Part shown: in pieces, positions 1 through 7,917 of the stretch | Position numbering within the stretch: position 1 is the stretch's first letter | How the letters are laid out: the number at the start of each line of letters is the position of its first letter | Origin: Jiulongibacter sp966250325 | GTDB lineage: Bacteria; Bacteroidota; Bacteroidia; Cytophagales; Spirosomataceae | Direction: 5' to 3' | DNA length: 64,000 nt | Assembly: GCA_966250325.1 (NCBI GenBank) | Contig: CBINGY010000010.1 | Span: 1 to 64,000 of the forward strand | The notes under the pieces: generated by a model | What the model saw: only the letters and a program-made list of their open reading frames with translations | What the model was told of the DNA's origin: nothing | Databases searched by the model: none | Made by a program: the position numbers and the translations under genes

Positions 1-104
1 GTTCCACAAAACTCGGAATTACTTCTACATCCCCCAACTTTTAAACTAGATCCATACCAATGATTCAATGGAAGAGAACAAGCTCTACATCTAAAGGCTT
101 GGTC

Positions 105-139
105 AAAAAAAACGGAAGGTTTTCGCCTTCCGTTTTTTT
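105..139 (-). terminator. Intrinsic terminator downstream of the AraC-type gene
   Basis: Inverted repeat ACGGAAGG (112-119) / CCTTCCGT (126-133) with a 6-nt loop. It has an A run on the left and a T run on the right, so it can work in both directions. On the minus strand it follows the AraC-type gene ending at 159. Bases 1-104 hold nothing else I can support. Confidence 0.85.
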
Positions 140-158
140 CTGTTGTTTTTGTGTTAGG

Positions 159-1082
159 TCATCCAATCAGCAGACTTTCTCTTCGTCTCATTTTTCCGGC
201 AGGGATACCAAACATCATCTTAAATCTGCGACAGAAATAGGCGGTATCTTTATAACCCACTTCAGCTCCAATAGCCCGGATACTTTTCTTGCTTGTTCGT
301 AACAAGGTCACGGCAGCTTCCATACGCTGGTATTCTATATAATCCTGGGGATTGATACCGGTAAGCATTTTGAAATATTGACCCACGTAATCCTCAGAAA
401 CATTCGCAACATTTGCCAGTTGCTTGTTGGAAAGGTCTCCGTCCAGATTTTCTTTGATATAAGCGAAAATATCAATGAGACGTGGATCTTTAAAATAGGT
501 GCTGTTGGTGGCCAGCTGCTCCACAAACATTTTATTCCGAAGAATGTATCGAATGATTTCAATTACGATTTCCTCGGTTTTGTTCATAATTACGCGGCCA
601 CGGCCTGCCTCATCCGTAAAATCTTCGATCAGAATATCTCTGATCAAATGGGCCAACTTATCGTTCTTTTTAATAAAGAAAGGCGGCACATCCAGCGAAG
701 TAAAGAAGTTGACGGAATCAAACACCTTGGCCTCAAAAGCTACCAGACCAAAAGAATTTCGAACCTTACCGATTTCCTCAGGAATATTCATGGCATCAAA
801 ATAATGCTCTCTGCGTGTCATGAACTCCTCATAAGAAATAATCTTTGGCTCGCCTGAGCCATAAGTGATTGTGGAAGATTTGCCGCCAGGAATAAAAAGC
901 ATATCGCCAGCTTCTACTTTCTCATCAATGCCCTGAAGCTTTACATCCCCGTCATAAAGAATCAGAAGCTGATTCTCCACATCATAAATATTTTTGATGG
1001 TGATGGGCTGAAGAATGTTGATATGGCGGGCTTTTGCAAACTTAACCCCCAGCGATTCGATTATTTTGTTATAATCCTCCAT
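159..1082 (-). CDS. AraC-family transcriptional regulator with N-terminal cupin-like sensor
   Basis: A 307-residue predicted DNA-binding regulator. The N-terminal third looks like a cupin sensor, with LYDGDVKLQG and EAGDMLFIPGG at about residues 43-70. The last 95 residues are an AraC double helix-turn-helix (LANVANVSEDYVGQYFKM, then the conserved IGAEVGYKDTAYFCRRFK with the FG-PAGKMR tail). I use the ATG at 1082, not 1151: a consensus promoter at 1165-1195 would start the transcript near 1158, leaving a leader of about 75 nt, and the 23 extra residues do not look like cupin. A 16-nt sequence overlapping the presumed start site recurs at the acyl-CoA dehydrogenase promoter, so the two genes may be co-regulated. 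The ligand is unknown. Confidence 0.85.
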   Translation of the reverse strand: MEDYNKIIESLGVKFAKARHINILQPITIKNIYDVENQLLILYDGDVKLQGIDEKVEAGDMLFIPGGKSSTITYGSGEPKIISYEEFMTRREHYFDAMNIPEEIGKVRNSFGLVAFEAKVFDSVNFFTSLDVPPFFIKKNDKLAHLIRDILIEDFTDEAGRGRVIMNKTEEIVIEIIRYILRNKMFVEQLATNSTYFKDPRLIDIFAYIKENLDGDLSNKQLANVANVSEDYVGQYFKMLTGINPQDYIEYQRMEAAVTLLRTSKKSIRAIGAEVGYKDTAYFCRRFKMMFGIPAGKMRRRESLLIG

Positions 1083-1147
1083 GTCCGTTACGTAGGTTTT
1101 ACTCAGCGATAATTTACTTCGACTTACCGGTGGTTCAATTCCTGCCA

Positions 1148-1195
1148 GCAAGCATACTATTGTACAAATCTAATAAGATTGTTGTAACATACAAA
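1148..1195 (-). promoter_or_regulatory. Promoter with operator-like motif for the AraC-type gene
   Basis: On the minus strand TTTG (1192-1195), a 19-nt spacer and TAGATTTG (1165-1172) match the Bacteroidota sigma-A consensus exactly. Overlapping the expected start is GCAAGCATACTATTGT (1148-1163), identical over 16 nt to the right part of the palindrome at 2575-2596. The rest of the gap up to 1392 is A+T-rich and shows only a weak hairpin, AAAATAGTT/AACTATTTT (1369-1377/1391-1399), at the end of the acyl-CoA dehydrogenase gene. Confidence 0.7.
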
Positions 1196-1392
1196 CGTAC
1201 ACCAGAAGTAATATGTTTGTTTTTTTATACAAAAGTAAGCTTTTTAGGCATCTTTTCTCAAAAAAGTATAATTTTTGAGTATATATACGTATCGACTATT
1301 TTTACAGATACTGGTAAAAAACCTAGATTTCGGTGCAATTTTCGCAATTTTTCAATAATTCACAACTTAAAATAGTTCAATAAATAATGTAA

Positions 1393-2532
1393 CTATTTTA
1401 ATATCTCTCTTGCGATCACCAGACGCTGTATTTCTGAGGTACCTTCATAGATTTCGGTTATTTTGGCGTCACGCATCATTCGTTCTACATGATATTCCTT
1501 AACATACCCATAACCCCCATGAATCTGTACGGCTTCAGTAGTGATCCACATCGCGGCCTCAGAAGCATACACTTTGGCCATAGCCGCGGCTTCAGAATAG
1601 GGCTTTCCCGCATCTTTTTCCATAGCAGCTTTGTAAATAAGTAAGCGGGCGGCATCCAGACGCATCTTCATATCGGCCAGTTTAAATTGGATGGCCTGAT
1701 GTTGCCCGATAGCCTTGCCAAAGGCCTTCCTTTCTTTGGCATAATTTACAGATCTTTCAAATGCCCCTGCAGCTATTCCCAGTGCCTGTGCGGCTATTCC
1801 TATACGCCCTCCGTCCAGGGTTTGCATGGCAAAGCGAAATCCGAAGCCATCGTCTCCCAGGCGGTTTGATTTGGGTACCTTCACATCGGTAAACATCAGG
1901 GAGTGGGTATCAGAAGATCGTATTCCCATTTTATCTTCTTTCCTGCCCACGCTAAACCCTTTCGATTCTTTTTCGATGATTAATGCGTTTATTCCATTAT
2001 GTCCTTTTTCAGGGTCTGTCTGAGCAATAACCAGGGCTATGTCTGAACTATCACCGTTCGTAATCCAGTTCTTCGTTCCGTTTACCAGATAATGATCTCC
2101 CTGATCTTTTGCGGTGGTTCGCTGTGAAGTGGCATCAGAGCCAGCTTCAGGCTCAGACAAACAGAAACATCCTAGTTTTCTTCCCGAAGCCAGAGGAGCA
2201 AGAAAGGTTTCCTTCTGCTCAGGTGTACCATATTTTTCCAAACCCCAGCATACCAGGGAGTTGTTAACAGACATGATCACCGCTGCCGAAGCATCTATTT
2301 TGGCGATTTCCTCCAGAGCCAGAACATAGCTTATGGTATCCATACCACCGCCTCCGTATTCGGGCGAAACCATCATTCCCATGAAGCCAAGCTCACCCAT
2401 GAGCTTTACCTGCCTCTCTGGAAAACTGGAATGTGTATCTCTCTCAATTGCGTCTGGAAGCAGCTCTTTTTCTGCAAAATCTCTGGCAGCCGCACGAACC
2501 GCCAGGTGCTCTTCATTTAGCGTAAAGTTCAT
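1393..2532 (-). CDS. Acyl-CoA dehydrogenase, short-chain (butyryl-CoA type)
   Basis: A 379-residue FAD enzyme that oxidises acyl-CoA to the trans-2-enoyl-CoA in fatty-acid or amino-acid catabolism. The order N-terminal helical domain, FAD-binding beta domain (CLSEPEAGSDA, NWITNGD) and C-terminal helical domain is complete. The end carries QIHGGYGY and the IYEGTSEIQR motif whose Glu is the usual catalytic base of short-chain enzymes. Length is normal for the family. It lies 87 bp downstream of gcvT on the same strand but has its own promoter. No electron-transfer flavoprotein or other beta-oxidation gene is adjacent, so the chain-length preference is inferred only from sequence type. Confidence 0.95.
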   Translation of the reverse strand: MNFTLNEEHLAVRAAARDFAEKELLPDAIERDTHSSFPERQVKLMGELGFMGMMVSPEYGGGGMDTISYVLALEEIAKIDASAAVIMSVNNSLVCWGLEKYGTPEQKETFLAPLASGRKLGCFCLSEPEAGSDATSQRTTAKDQGDHYLVNGTKNWITNGDSSDIALVIAQTDPEKGHNGINALIIEKESKGFSVGRKEDKMGIRSSDTHSLMFTDVKVPKSNRLGDDGFGFRFAMQTLDGGRIGIAAQALGIAAGAFERSVNYAKERKAFGKAIGQHQAIQFKLADMKMRLDAARLLIYKAAMEKDAGKPYSEAAAMAKVYASEAAMWITTEAVQIHGGYGYVKEYHVERMMRDAKITEIYEGTSEIQRLVIAREILK

Positions 2533-2555
2533 TGATGAAATCGTTTAATAGATGT

Positions 2556-2596
2556 CAAATCTAATAAAACGAGAAATAGTATGCAAGCATACTATT
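2556..2596 (-). promoter_or_regulatory. Promoter and palindromic operator of the acyl-CoA dehydrogenase gene
   Basis: On the minus strand TTG (2584-2586), a 20-nt spacer and TAGATTTG (2556-2563) form a Bacteroidota promoter. The upstream box sits at the centre of a perfect 22-bp palindrome with arms AATAGTATGC (2575-2584) and GCATACTATT (2587-2596). A dimeric repressor bound there would cover the -33 element. The right part recurs at 1148-1163 upstream of the AraC-type gene. Confidence 0.7.
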
Positions 2597-2619
2597 GTGA
2601 AATGGGGAATTCAATCTGA

Positions 2620-3717
2620 TTAAACTCCGGCTTTTACAAATGGTAAATTTACTATCCGGGCCTTGAGAAGTTTGTTGCGTACTTCCACAAACACCTCTGT
2701 TCCGATACTCGAATAGGCCTTTGATACATACGCTAAAGCTATACCCATTTTTAACACCGGTGACATGGTGCCGGAGGTTATTTCACCTATCTGGTTTCCC
2801 TCGTGATCACAGACCCGGTAATGGGAGCGGGGAATGCCCCGGTCAATCATTTCAAGGCCAACCAGTTTTTGGGTGATCCCTGCTTCATTTTGAGCTTTTA
2901 AAGCTGAACTATTGACAAAATCTTTGGTGAATTTAGTGACCCAACCCAGCCCTGCTTCCAGCGGAGAAGTTTCGTCGGTAAGGTCATTTCCATATAAACA
3001 ATAGCCCATTTCGAGACGAAGTGTGTCACGGGCTCCCAAACCAATGGGCTTTATGTCAAATTCCCGACCTGCCTCCATGATTTGATTCCAGACTTCTTCT
3101 GCTTTTCCAGCGGCTACATAAATTTCAAATCCTCCCGCTCCCGTATATCCTGTCGCCGAAATAATTACATCTGATACCCCGGCTAATGTTCCTTTGGTAA
3201 AGGTATAATACTCCATTTTTTCTAAAGGAACGTTGGTGAGTTTTTGTAAGGTCTGTGTGGCCTTGGGGCCCTGTACAGCAAAAAGACAAAGTCCATCTGA
3301 CCAGTTTACTAATTCGACATCTCCGCTTTTGTAAGCAAGAATGTGATTCCAGTCTTTTTCTATATTGGAGGCATTAACTACCAGCATGTATTCATCTTCA
3401 TCAATGCGGTACACAAGCAGGTCATCCACTACACCACCGGTTTCATTCGGCAGGTAGCTGTACTGTACTTTTCCGTTATACAATATAGAGGCGTCATTGG
3501 CAGATACTTTCTGTATGAGCGAAAGGGCATCTTTTCCTTTTAAATAAAACTCTCCCATATGACTTACATCAAAAATGCCGACCCCTTCCCGCACTGCCAT
3601 GTGCTCCTCCAGATCTGAACTGTATCTGACGGGCATGTTAAAACCGGCAAAAGGGATCATTTTGCCACCGAGCTTTTCATGAATGTGCTTTAAGGGGATC
3701 TCTTTGATGTCTGTCAT
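2620..3717 (-). CDS. gcvT: Glycine cleavage system T protein (aminomethyltransferase)
   Basis: A 365-residue tetrahydrofolate-dependent aminomethyltransferase. It takes the aminomethyl group from the lipoylated H protein and makes methylene-THF and ammonia. Typical family features are GGKMIPFAGFNMPVRY near the N-terminus, the VREGVGIFDVSHMGE segment whose Asp is near the active site, GARDTLRLEMGYCLYG in the middle, and the C-terminal EVFVEVRNK barrel. The start is set to ATG 3717: a TAnnTTTG box at 3733-3740 would be overrun by the alternative start at 3735. The other glycine cleavage genes (gcvP, gcvH) are not in the window. Confidence 0.95.
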   Translation of the reverse strand: MTDIKEIPLKHIHEKLGGKMIPFAGFNMPVRYSSDLEEHMAVREGVGIFDVSHMGEFYLKGKDALSLIQKVSANDASILYNGKVQYSYLPNETGGVVDDLLVYRIDEDEYMLVVNASNIEKDWNHILAYKSGDVELVNWSDGLCLFAVQGPKATQTLQKLTNVPLEKMEYYTFTKGTLAGVSDVIISATGYTGAGGFEIYVAAGKAEEVWNQIMEAGREFDIKPIGLGARDTLRLEMGYCLYGNDLTDETSPLEAGLGWVTKFTKDFVNSSALKAQNEAGITQKLVGLEMIDRGIPRSHYRVCDHEGNQIGEITSGTMSPVLKMGIALAYVSKAYSSIGTEVFVEVRNKLLKARIVNLPFVKAGV

Positions 3718-3732
3718 TTCTGTGTTTTTGCC

Positions 3733-3740
3733 CAAAGTTA
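3733..3740 (-). promoter_or_regulatory. Promoter -7 box of gcvT
   Basis: Reads TAACTTTG on the minus strand, a full match to TAnnTTTG, and would give a leader of about 10 nt before ATG 3717. No convincing TTTG box is seen 19-21 nt upstream. Confidence 0.45.
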
Positions 3741-3756
3741 CAGGTTTTCTTCATCC

Positions 3757-5220
3757 CTACACGGTTCTTATCACCTGCCCGTTTTCAAGGTAAATGAAAC
3801 GGTTTACTGAGGCCGGAATTTCCTCAGGATTATGAGTTACGTAAATCAGCGTCTTGTTAAATTGATTAACCAGCGTATCCACCAGTTCTCTGAAGTACAC
3901 CATGTGCTGGTAATCCAGATTTTGACAGGCCTCATCGAGCAGCAAAAGTGGCGGGTTTTTAATGAGTGCCCTGGCCAGTAAAATTTGTCGTTGTTCACCG
4001 GCAGAAAGCTGATTCAGCCATTTGTCTTTTAAGTGATCCAGGCTCAGGGCTTCCATCAGTTTGTGAGTCGTTTTTCCCTCTTCCGGTTTTAGTTTTCTGT
4101 AAAGGCCTATACTATCAAACAAACCACTTGCTACCACCTTGAAAGCTGTGCTGTTTTTTGGGAAAAAGAGATGAAGCTCGGGCGATACAAAGCCGATTTT
4201 CTTTTTGATATCCCAGATACTCTCCCCTGTTCCCCGTCTTCGATCAAACAAAACGATTTTATTTTGATAGGCCTTCGGGTTATCGGCTGAAAGTAAACTC
4301 AATAGAGTAGTTTTCCCTGATCCGTTTGGTCCCATAAGAGCCCATTTCTCTCCCTTCTTCACTTCCCAGTTTACTCCATCCAGGGCTAGTTTCTCACCGT
4401 ACTTAACGGTTCCATTTTCAATTTTAAAGGCTGTTTCAAACGTAGAATCTTCATGTAGAAATACTTCTTTAAGAAGACTTCCGTCCAGGTTTACTGATTT
4501 TTCCCCGACTATTTTTTCAGGGAAAGGACGATTCAAGGTTGCTCTAACAGACCGGTTTTCAAGCCAGATAATTTCACTAATGCTATCCGGAAGTTCATTC
4601 TGGCCACAAACCAGAAGTACATTGACAGGTAGCTCATCAATAATCTTACACAATAATTCTTTGCTTCGGGTATCCAAGCCAGTAAAGGGGCTATCCAGCA
4701 GCAGAAGGTCTGGTTTTTTAAGTAAAGCCCACGCCAGCAGCGATCTTCTTGTTTCTCCGTTTGAAAGACTGGTTACCTTTCTTTCGAGCAGATGGTGAAT
4801 ATTGAGATTTTCACAAACCTCATTCAGCCAGTTTTCACTGTAGGCTGGCTCTTTTTTGTCAACCGATTTTTCGTCAATTGTACCCACTGGAATCACCTGA
4901 TCCTGTAAGACCTCCCGAAGAGAAGGCCCAATTTCACTATCATAGGCAGCATAGCGTTGCTGGTAATACTGATAGGCGGACCCAATCAACCTGCTGAATG
5001 AATAATCTCTTGGAACAAGTACTATTTTCGGTGAATCTGATTTCTCAATTCGACCTTTCTGCGGAAATATTCTGCCGGCTATGGCATCCAGTAGCGTACT
5101 TTTTCCTGATCCGTTAACTCCGAGCACGGCAGTTTTAAACGGTGCTTTAAGTTGTATATGCAGGTTTTCCAGAATAGTGGTATCTCCCTTGCGGATGCTT
5201 ACATCGGTAAACTGTATCAT
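3757..5220 (-). CDS. Tandem ATP-binding cassette protein (ModF-like)
   Basis: A 487-residue protein with two nucleotide-binding domains and no membrane segment. Half one has Walker A GVNGSGKST (about residues 34-42), the signature LSNGETRRS and the Walker B stretch LLLLDSPFTGLD. Half two has GPNGSGKTT, LSAGEQRQ and LLLLDEACQNLD. In the first half the usual Glu after the Walker B Asp is Ser (DS), so one site may hydrolyse ATP poorly. The arrangement resembles E. coli ModF/PhrA. No permease or binding protein is adjacent, so a transport role is uncertain. Its stop lies 39 bp before gcvT. Confidence 0.8.
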   Translation of the reverse strand: MIQFTDVSIRKGDTTILENLHIQLKAPFKTAVLGVNGSGKSTLLDAIAGRIFPQKGRIEKSDSPKIVLVPRDYSFSRLIGSAYQYYQQRYAAYDSEIGPSLREVLQDQVIPVGTIDEKSVDKKEPAYSENWLNEVCENLNIHHLLERKVTSLSNGETRRSLLAWALLKKPDLLLLDSPFTGLDTRSKELLCKIIDELPVNVLLVCGQNELPDSISEIIWLENRSVRATLNRPFPEKIVGEKSVNLDGSLLKEVFLHEDSTFETAFKIENGTVKYGEKLALDGVNWEVKKGEKWALMGPNGSGKTTLLSLLSADNPKAYQNKIVLFDRRRGTGESIWDIKKKIGFVSPELHLFFPKNSTAFKVVASGLFDSIGLYRKLKPEEGKTTHKLMEALSLDHLKDKWLNQLSAGEQRQILLARALIKNPPLLLLDEACQNLDYQHMVYFRELVDTLVNQFNKTLIYVTHNPEEIPASVNRFIYLENGQVIRTV

Positions 5221-5252
5221 GAGCTAAAATTAAACGTATTCTGAAGACTATG

Positions 5253-5260
5253 TAGGTTTG
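5253..5260 (+). promoter_or_regulatory. Promoter -7 box of the dioxygenase gene
   Basis: TAGGTTTG, a full match to TAnnTTTG, 43 bp before the start at 5304. No clear -33 box. The region is divergent with the ABC gene. Confidence 0.4.
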
Positions 5261-5303
5261 ATGAACGAAAGAATTAAATTGTAGAAACATTTGTTGTAGC
5301 AAC

Positions 5304-6137
5304 ATGAAATATTTACATCAGCTTCATAATTTCGGGCAGACTTTGCCAAAACGAAACTACACGATGCCGGCTCTTTTTGTGGGTCATGGTTCTCCTATGA
5401 ATGCTATTGAAGACAATGAGTTTAGCCGGGAATGGGAGAAACTGGGCCCCGTTTTGCCTCTCCCCTCTGCTGTTCTGGTAATTTCTGCCCACTGGCTTAC
5501 CCGGGGAACAAGAGTGACAGCGATGGAATGGCCCAAAACGATACATGATTTTGGCGGTTTTCCGCAGGCTTTATTTGATGTAAACTATCCGGCACCCGGC
5601 ATGCCGGCATTGGCTCAGGAAACGAAGGAATTGATCCAATCCACAGACGTTGTGCTGGATCACGACTGGGGGCTTGATCACGGCTCATGGTCTGTAGTGA
5701 AAAGAATGTACCCCGATGCCGATATCCCGGTGCTTCAGCTCAGTATTGATTACCCCCAAACAGGAGATTATCATTACCATTTGGGAAAACAACTAGCCTC
5801 CTTAAGAGAGCGTGGAGTTCTGATTCTGGGTAGTGGGAATATGATACATAACCTTCGAATGGTTCATTGGGAGAAGTTGAGTGAGCCAAATTTTGGTTAC
5901 GACTGGGCTCATGATATGAATGCCACCTTCAAGAAGTTGATTGCTTCCGGAAATCATGAGTCTCTTATAAACTACGAAAAACTAGGTTCGTCTTCAAAAC
6001 TGGCTATTCCGACTCCTGATCACTATTTTCCGCTCCTTTACATTTTGGCTTTACAGAGAAAAAATGATGAAATTCAGTTTTTCAATGATCGTTTGGTAGG
6101 TGGGTCATTGAATATGACATCCGTGCAGGTTGGGTAA
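5304..6137 (+). CDS. ygiD: Extradiol ring-cleavage dioxygenase, 4,5-DOPA dioxygenase (YgiD) family
   Basis: A 277-residue class III extradiol dioxygenase-like protein. The metal-binding and catalytic histidines of the DODA/LigB fold are visible: ALFVGHGSPMNA (about residue 28), ISAHWLTRGT (about 61), DHDWGLDHGSW, GSGNMIHNL and the C-terminal TPDHYFPLLY. Family members cleave catechols such as L-DOPA, but the E. coli homologue's physiological substrate is unclear, so the substrate here is unknown. The N-terminus is about 20 residues longer than the core; the ATG at 5304 is the only upstream ATG. The next gene, a hydrolase, follows after 31 bp and is probably co-transcribed. Confidence 0.88.
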   Translation: MKYLHQLHNFGQTLPKRNYTMPALFVGHGSPMNAIEDNEFSREWEKLGPVLPLPSAVLVISAHWLTRGTRVTAMEWPKTIHDFGGFPQALFDVNYPAPGMPALAQETKELIQSTDVVLDHDWGLDHGSWSVVKRMYPDADIPVLQLSIDYPQTGDYHYHLGKQLASLRERGVLILGSGNMIHNLRMVHWEKLSEPNFGYDWAHDMNATFKKLIASGNHESLINYEKLGSSSKLAIPTPDHYFPLLYILALQRKNDEIQFFNDRLVGGSLNMTSVQVG

Positions 6138-6168
6138 GATTAAAGCCCATTGTTTTTAAGATAGCCCT

Positions 6169-6963
6169 ATGAAAAAGATTCTGCTGGGCCTGGCGGCTTT
6201 GTATACCGTTTTGTTGCTTCTGCTCTATTTTAACCAGGAGGCGATAATTTTTCGTGCTGCTCCTCTCCCTCAGAATTATCACTTTAGCTTTGACCAGCCG
6301 TTTCGCGAGGAGTTTATTGCTTCGCATGACGGAGTTCTGATCCATACCCTTTTTTTTCCTGCCAAAGGAAGGTCTAAAGGCTTGGTATTTAATAATCATG
6401 GTAACCGCCGAAATCTTTCCAGATGGGGTAATACGGCCAATCAGTTTACAGATCTGGGTTACGATGTTTTCTTCTATGATTACCGGGGATTTGGTAAAAC
6501 AAAGGGTGTGCCCTCGGAAAAGGATATCCTTCAGGATGCAGATCATTTGTACAAACTAATGAAGACGCGTTATCCGGAGAAAAAAATGGTGATTTACGGA
6601 AGGTCTTTGGGTACCGGAGTAGCAACCTATCTGGCAGCAAAGCATAATCCCCGACTCCTTATTCTGGAAACACCGTATTATAATCTCGCCGATTTGGGGT
6701 ATTCTCATTTACCTGTTTTTCCGTATCAGTTTCTGATACGCCATGCCTTCAGAACCGATCAGTGGATTGAAAAAGTAAGGTGTCAAATTCATATTTTTCA
6801 TGGAACTGAAGACGAATTGGTACCCTATGAATCCAGTGAAAAGCTTGTTGCTAAAGTTGGAAAGCCTACAAAGGATATTCTAACTACTCTTGAAGGAGGG
6901 GGTCATCGTGGATTACATCGCTTTAATGAGTACCAGCAAAAAATGCGAAGCCTGCTGTATTAA
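6169..6963 (+). CDS. Membrane-anchored alpha/beta hydrolase (BEM46/YfhR-like)
   Basis: A 264-residue serine hydrolase with one N-terminal membrane anchor (ILLGLAALYTVLLLLLYF). The fold markers are YDYRGFGKTKG, the nucleophile elbow YGRSLGTG (Ser about residue 147), the acid in FHGTEDELVP and the base in GGGHRGLH. The substrate cannot be read from sequence. It follows the dioxygenase on the same strand, so joint action on a ring-cleavage product is conceivable but unproven. Its last 4 bp overlap the 3' end of the converging ion-channel gene. Confidence 0.85.
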   Translation: MKKILLGLAALYTVLLLLLYFNQEAIIFRAAPLPQNYHFSFDQPFREEFIASHDGVLIHTLFFPAKGRSKGLVFNNHGNRRNLSRWGNTANQFTDLGYDVFFYDYRGFGKTKGVPSEKDILQDADHLYKLMKTRYPEKKMVIYGRSLGTGVATYLAAKHNPRLLILETPYYNLADLGYSHLPVFPYQFLIRHAFRTDQWIEKVRCQIHIFHGTEDELVPYESSEKLVAKVGKPTKDILTTLEGGGHRGLHRFNEYQQKMRSLLY

Positions 6964-7811
6964 TGAACTTTATGTCTTTCTGAAAGGTAATAGGTTTCAC
7001 CACAATGGGGGCAGGTAACCTTATCCTGATCGGTTCTTCTGCCACGAATCTGCTCGGCAAAACCCGAAGCCAGAATACCTGTAGGTAAAGCAAATATAGA
7101 AACCCCAAGAATTGCTATTAATCCGCCAAAAAGCTTCCCTACAGGCGTAATAGGGTGCATATCTCCGTAACCTACTGTGGTCATGGCATTAACTCCCCAC
7201 CATAGGGAATCCGGAATACTTTTGAAGATTTCGGGCTGAGCATCATGTTCAATGTAAAAAACAAGACTGGAACTAATCACCAGCAAGAAAAGGATAAATG
7301 ACATACTTAGCAGCAACTCCTCTTTTTTTGCCCGTATCACATTTTGAATCACCCGAAGAGCATGAAAATATCGGCTCACTCTGAAAAGGCGGAGAATCCG
7401 GAGTAGGCGTAGAACTCGTACAAAGCCAAGGTCCGTTGAGAAGTAGGAATAGAAAAACGGGAAAATTGCAAGCAGGTCAATTATTCCCCACGCCGAAAAA
7501 ACGAATTTTAGCCTCCCATAAAACCAGTGCTTATACTGCGGTTGTTCTACACATGACCATACCCGTAACAGGTATTCGATAGTAAAAACGGTCACTGAGA
7601 ATACCTCAAATTCAATGAAAAAGGAGTTGTATTTCTGACCAATGGTGGGTACGGTGTGAAGGATAATCGCGACCGTATTGAGAAAGATCAACACAGAAAG
7701 AGAAATATTGAAAAAAAAACTTAATCCTCGTTTTCTACGAAGGTTAATTTCAAGTATTTCGTTAATTTCTTTCCGCAGGTTATTCACTTTGCCGCAATCA
7801 AGTTCTGGCAA
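6960..7811 (-). CDS. Voltage-gated-type potassium channel with C-terminal CPHCG tail
   Basis: A 283-residue six-transmembrane ion channel subunit. The S4-like segment is RVLRLLRILRLFRVSRY with regularly spaced Arg. The pore is SLWWGVNAMTTVGYGDMHP with the K+ selectivity filter TVGYGD, followed by the inner helix. The cytoplasmic end carries CPHCGETYYLSERHKVH, half of a zinc ribbon with two Cys and three His. The start is uncertain: the longest frame begins with TTG at 7811, and a GTG at 7787 would remove eight residues. It converges with, and overlaps by 4 bp, the hydrolase gene. Confidence 0.88.
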   Translation of the reverse strand: MPELDCGKVNNLRKEINEILEINLRRKRGLSFFFNISLSVLIFLNTVAIILHTVPTIGQKYNSFFIEFEVFSVTVFTIEYLLRVWSCVEQPQYKHWFYGRLKFVFSAWGIIDLLAIFPFFYSYFSTDLGFVRVLRLLRILRLFRVSRYFHALRVIQNVIRAKKEELLLSMSFILFLLVISSSLVFYIEHDAQPEIFKSIPDSLWWGVNAMTTVGYGDMHPITPVGKLFGGLIAILGVSIFALPTGILASGFAEQIRGRRTDQDKVTCPHCGETYYLSERHKVH

Positions 7812-7887
7812 ATCTATTTAAAATACCGAATACATTGCAGTAAGTGGCTGATTAGGATGCGTATAAGTTTCAGGATCATGAAAAAGC

Positions 7888-7917
7888 AAAAGGGATGAAG
7901 ATTAACCTCATCCCTTT
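7888..7917 (-). terminator. Terminator of the efflux operon, overlapping the stop codon
   Basis: Inverted repeat with arms AAAGGGATGA (7889-7898) and TCATCCCTTT (7908-7917), 9-nt loop, followed on the minus strand by TTGCTTTTTC. The stem contains the TGA stop of the RND gene (7908-7910). Confidence 0.75.

Noticed and set aside
1131..1149. GGTTCAATTCCTGCC resembling a tRNA T-arm and acceptor end
   Set aside because: The bases on either side of the loop do not form a T stem, and no matching 5' acceptor strand lies 70 bp upstream. It is not a tRNA or an obvious tRNA-derived attachment site.
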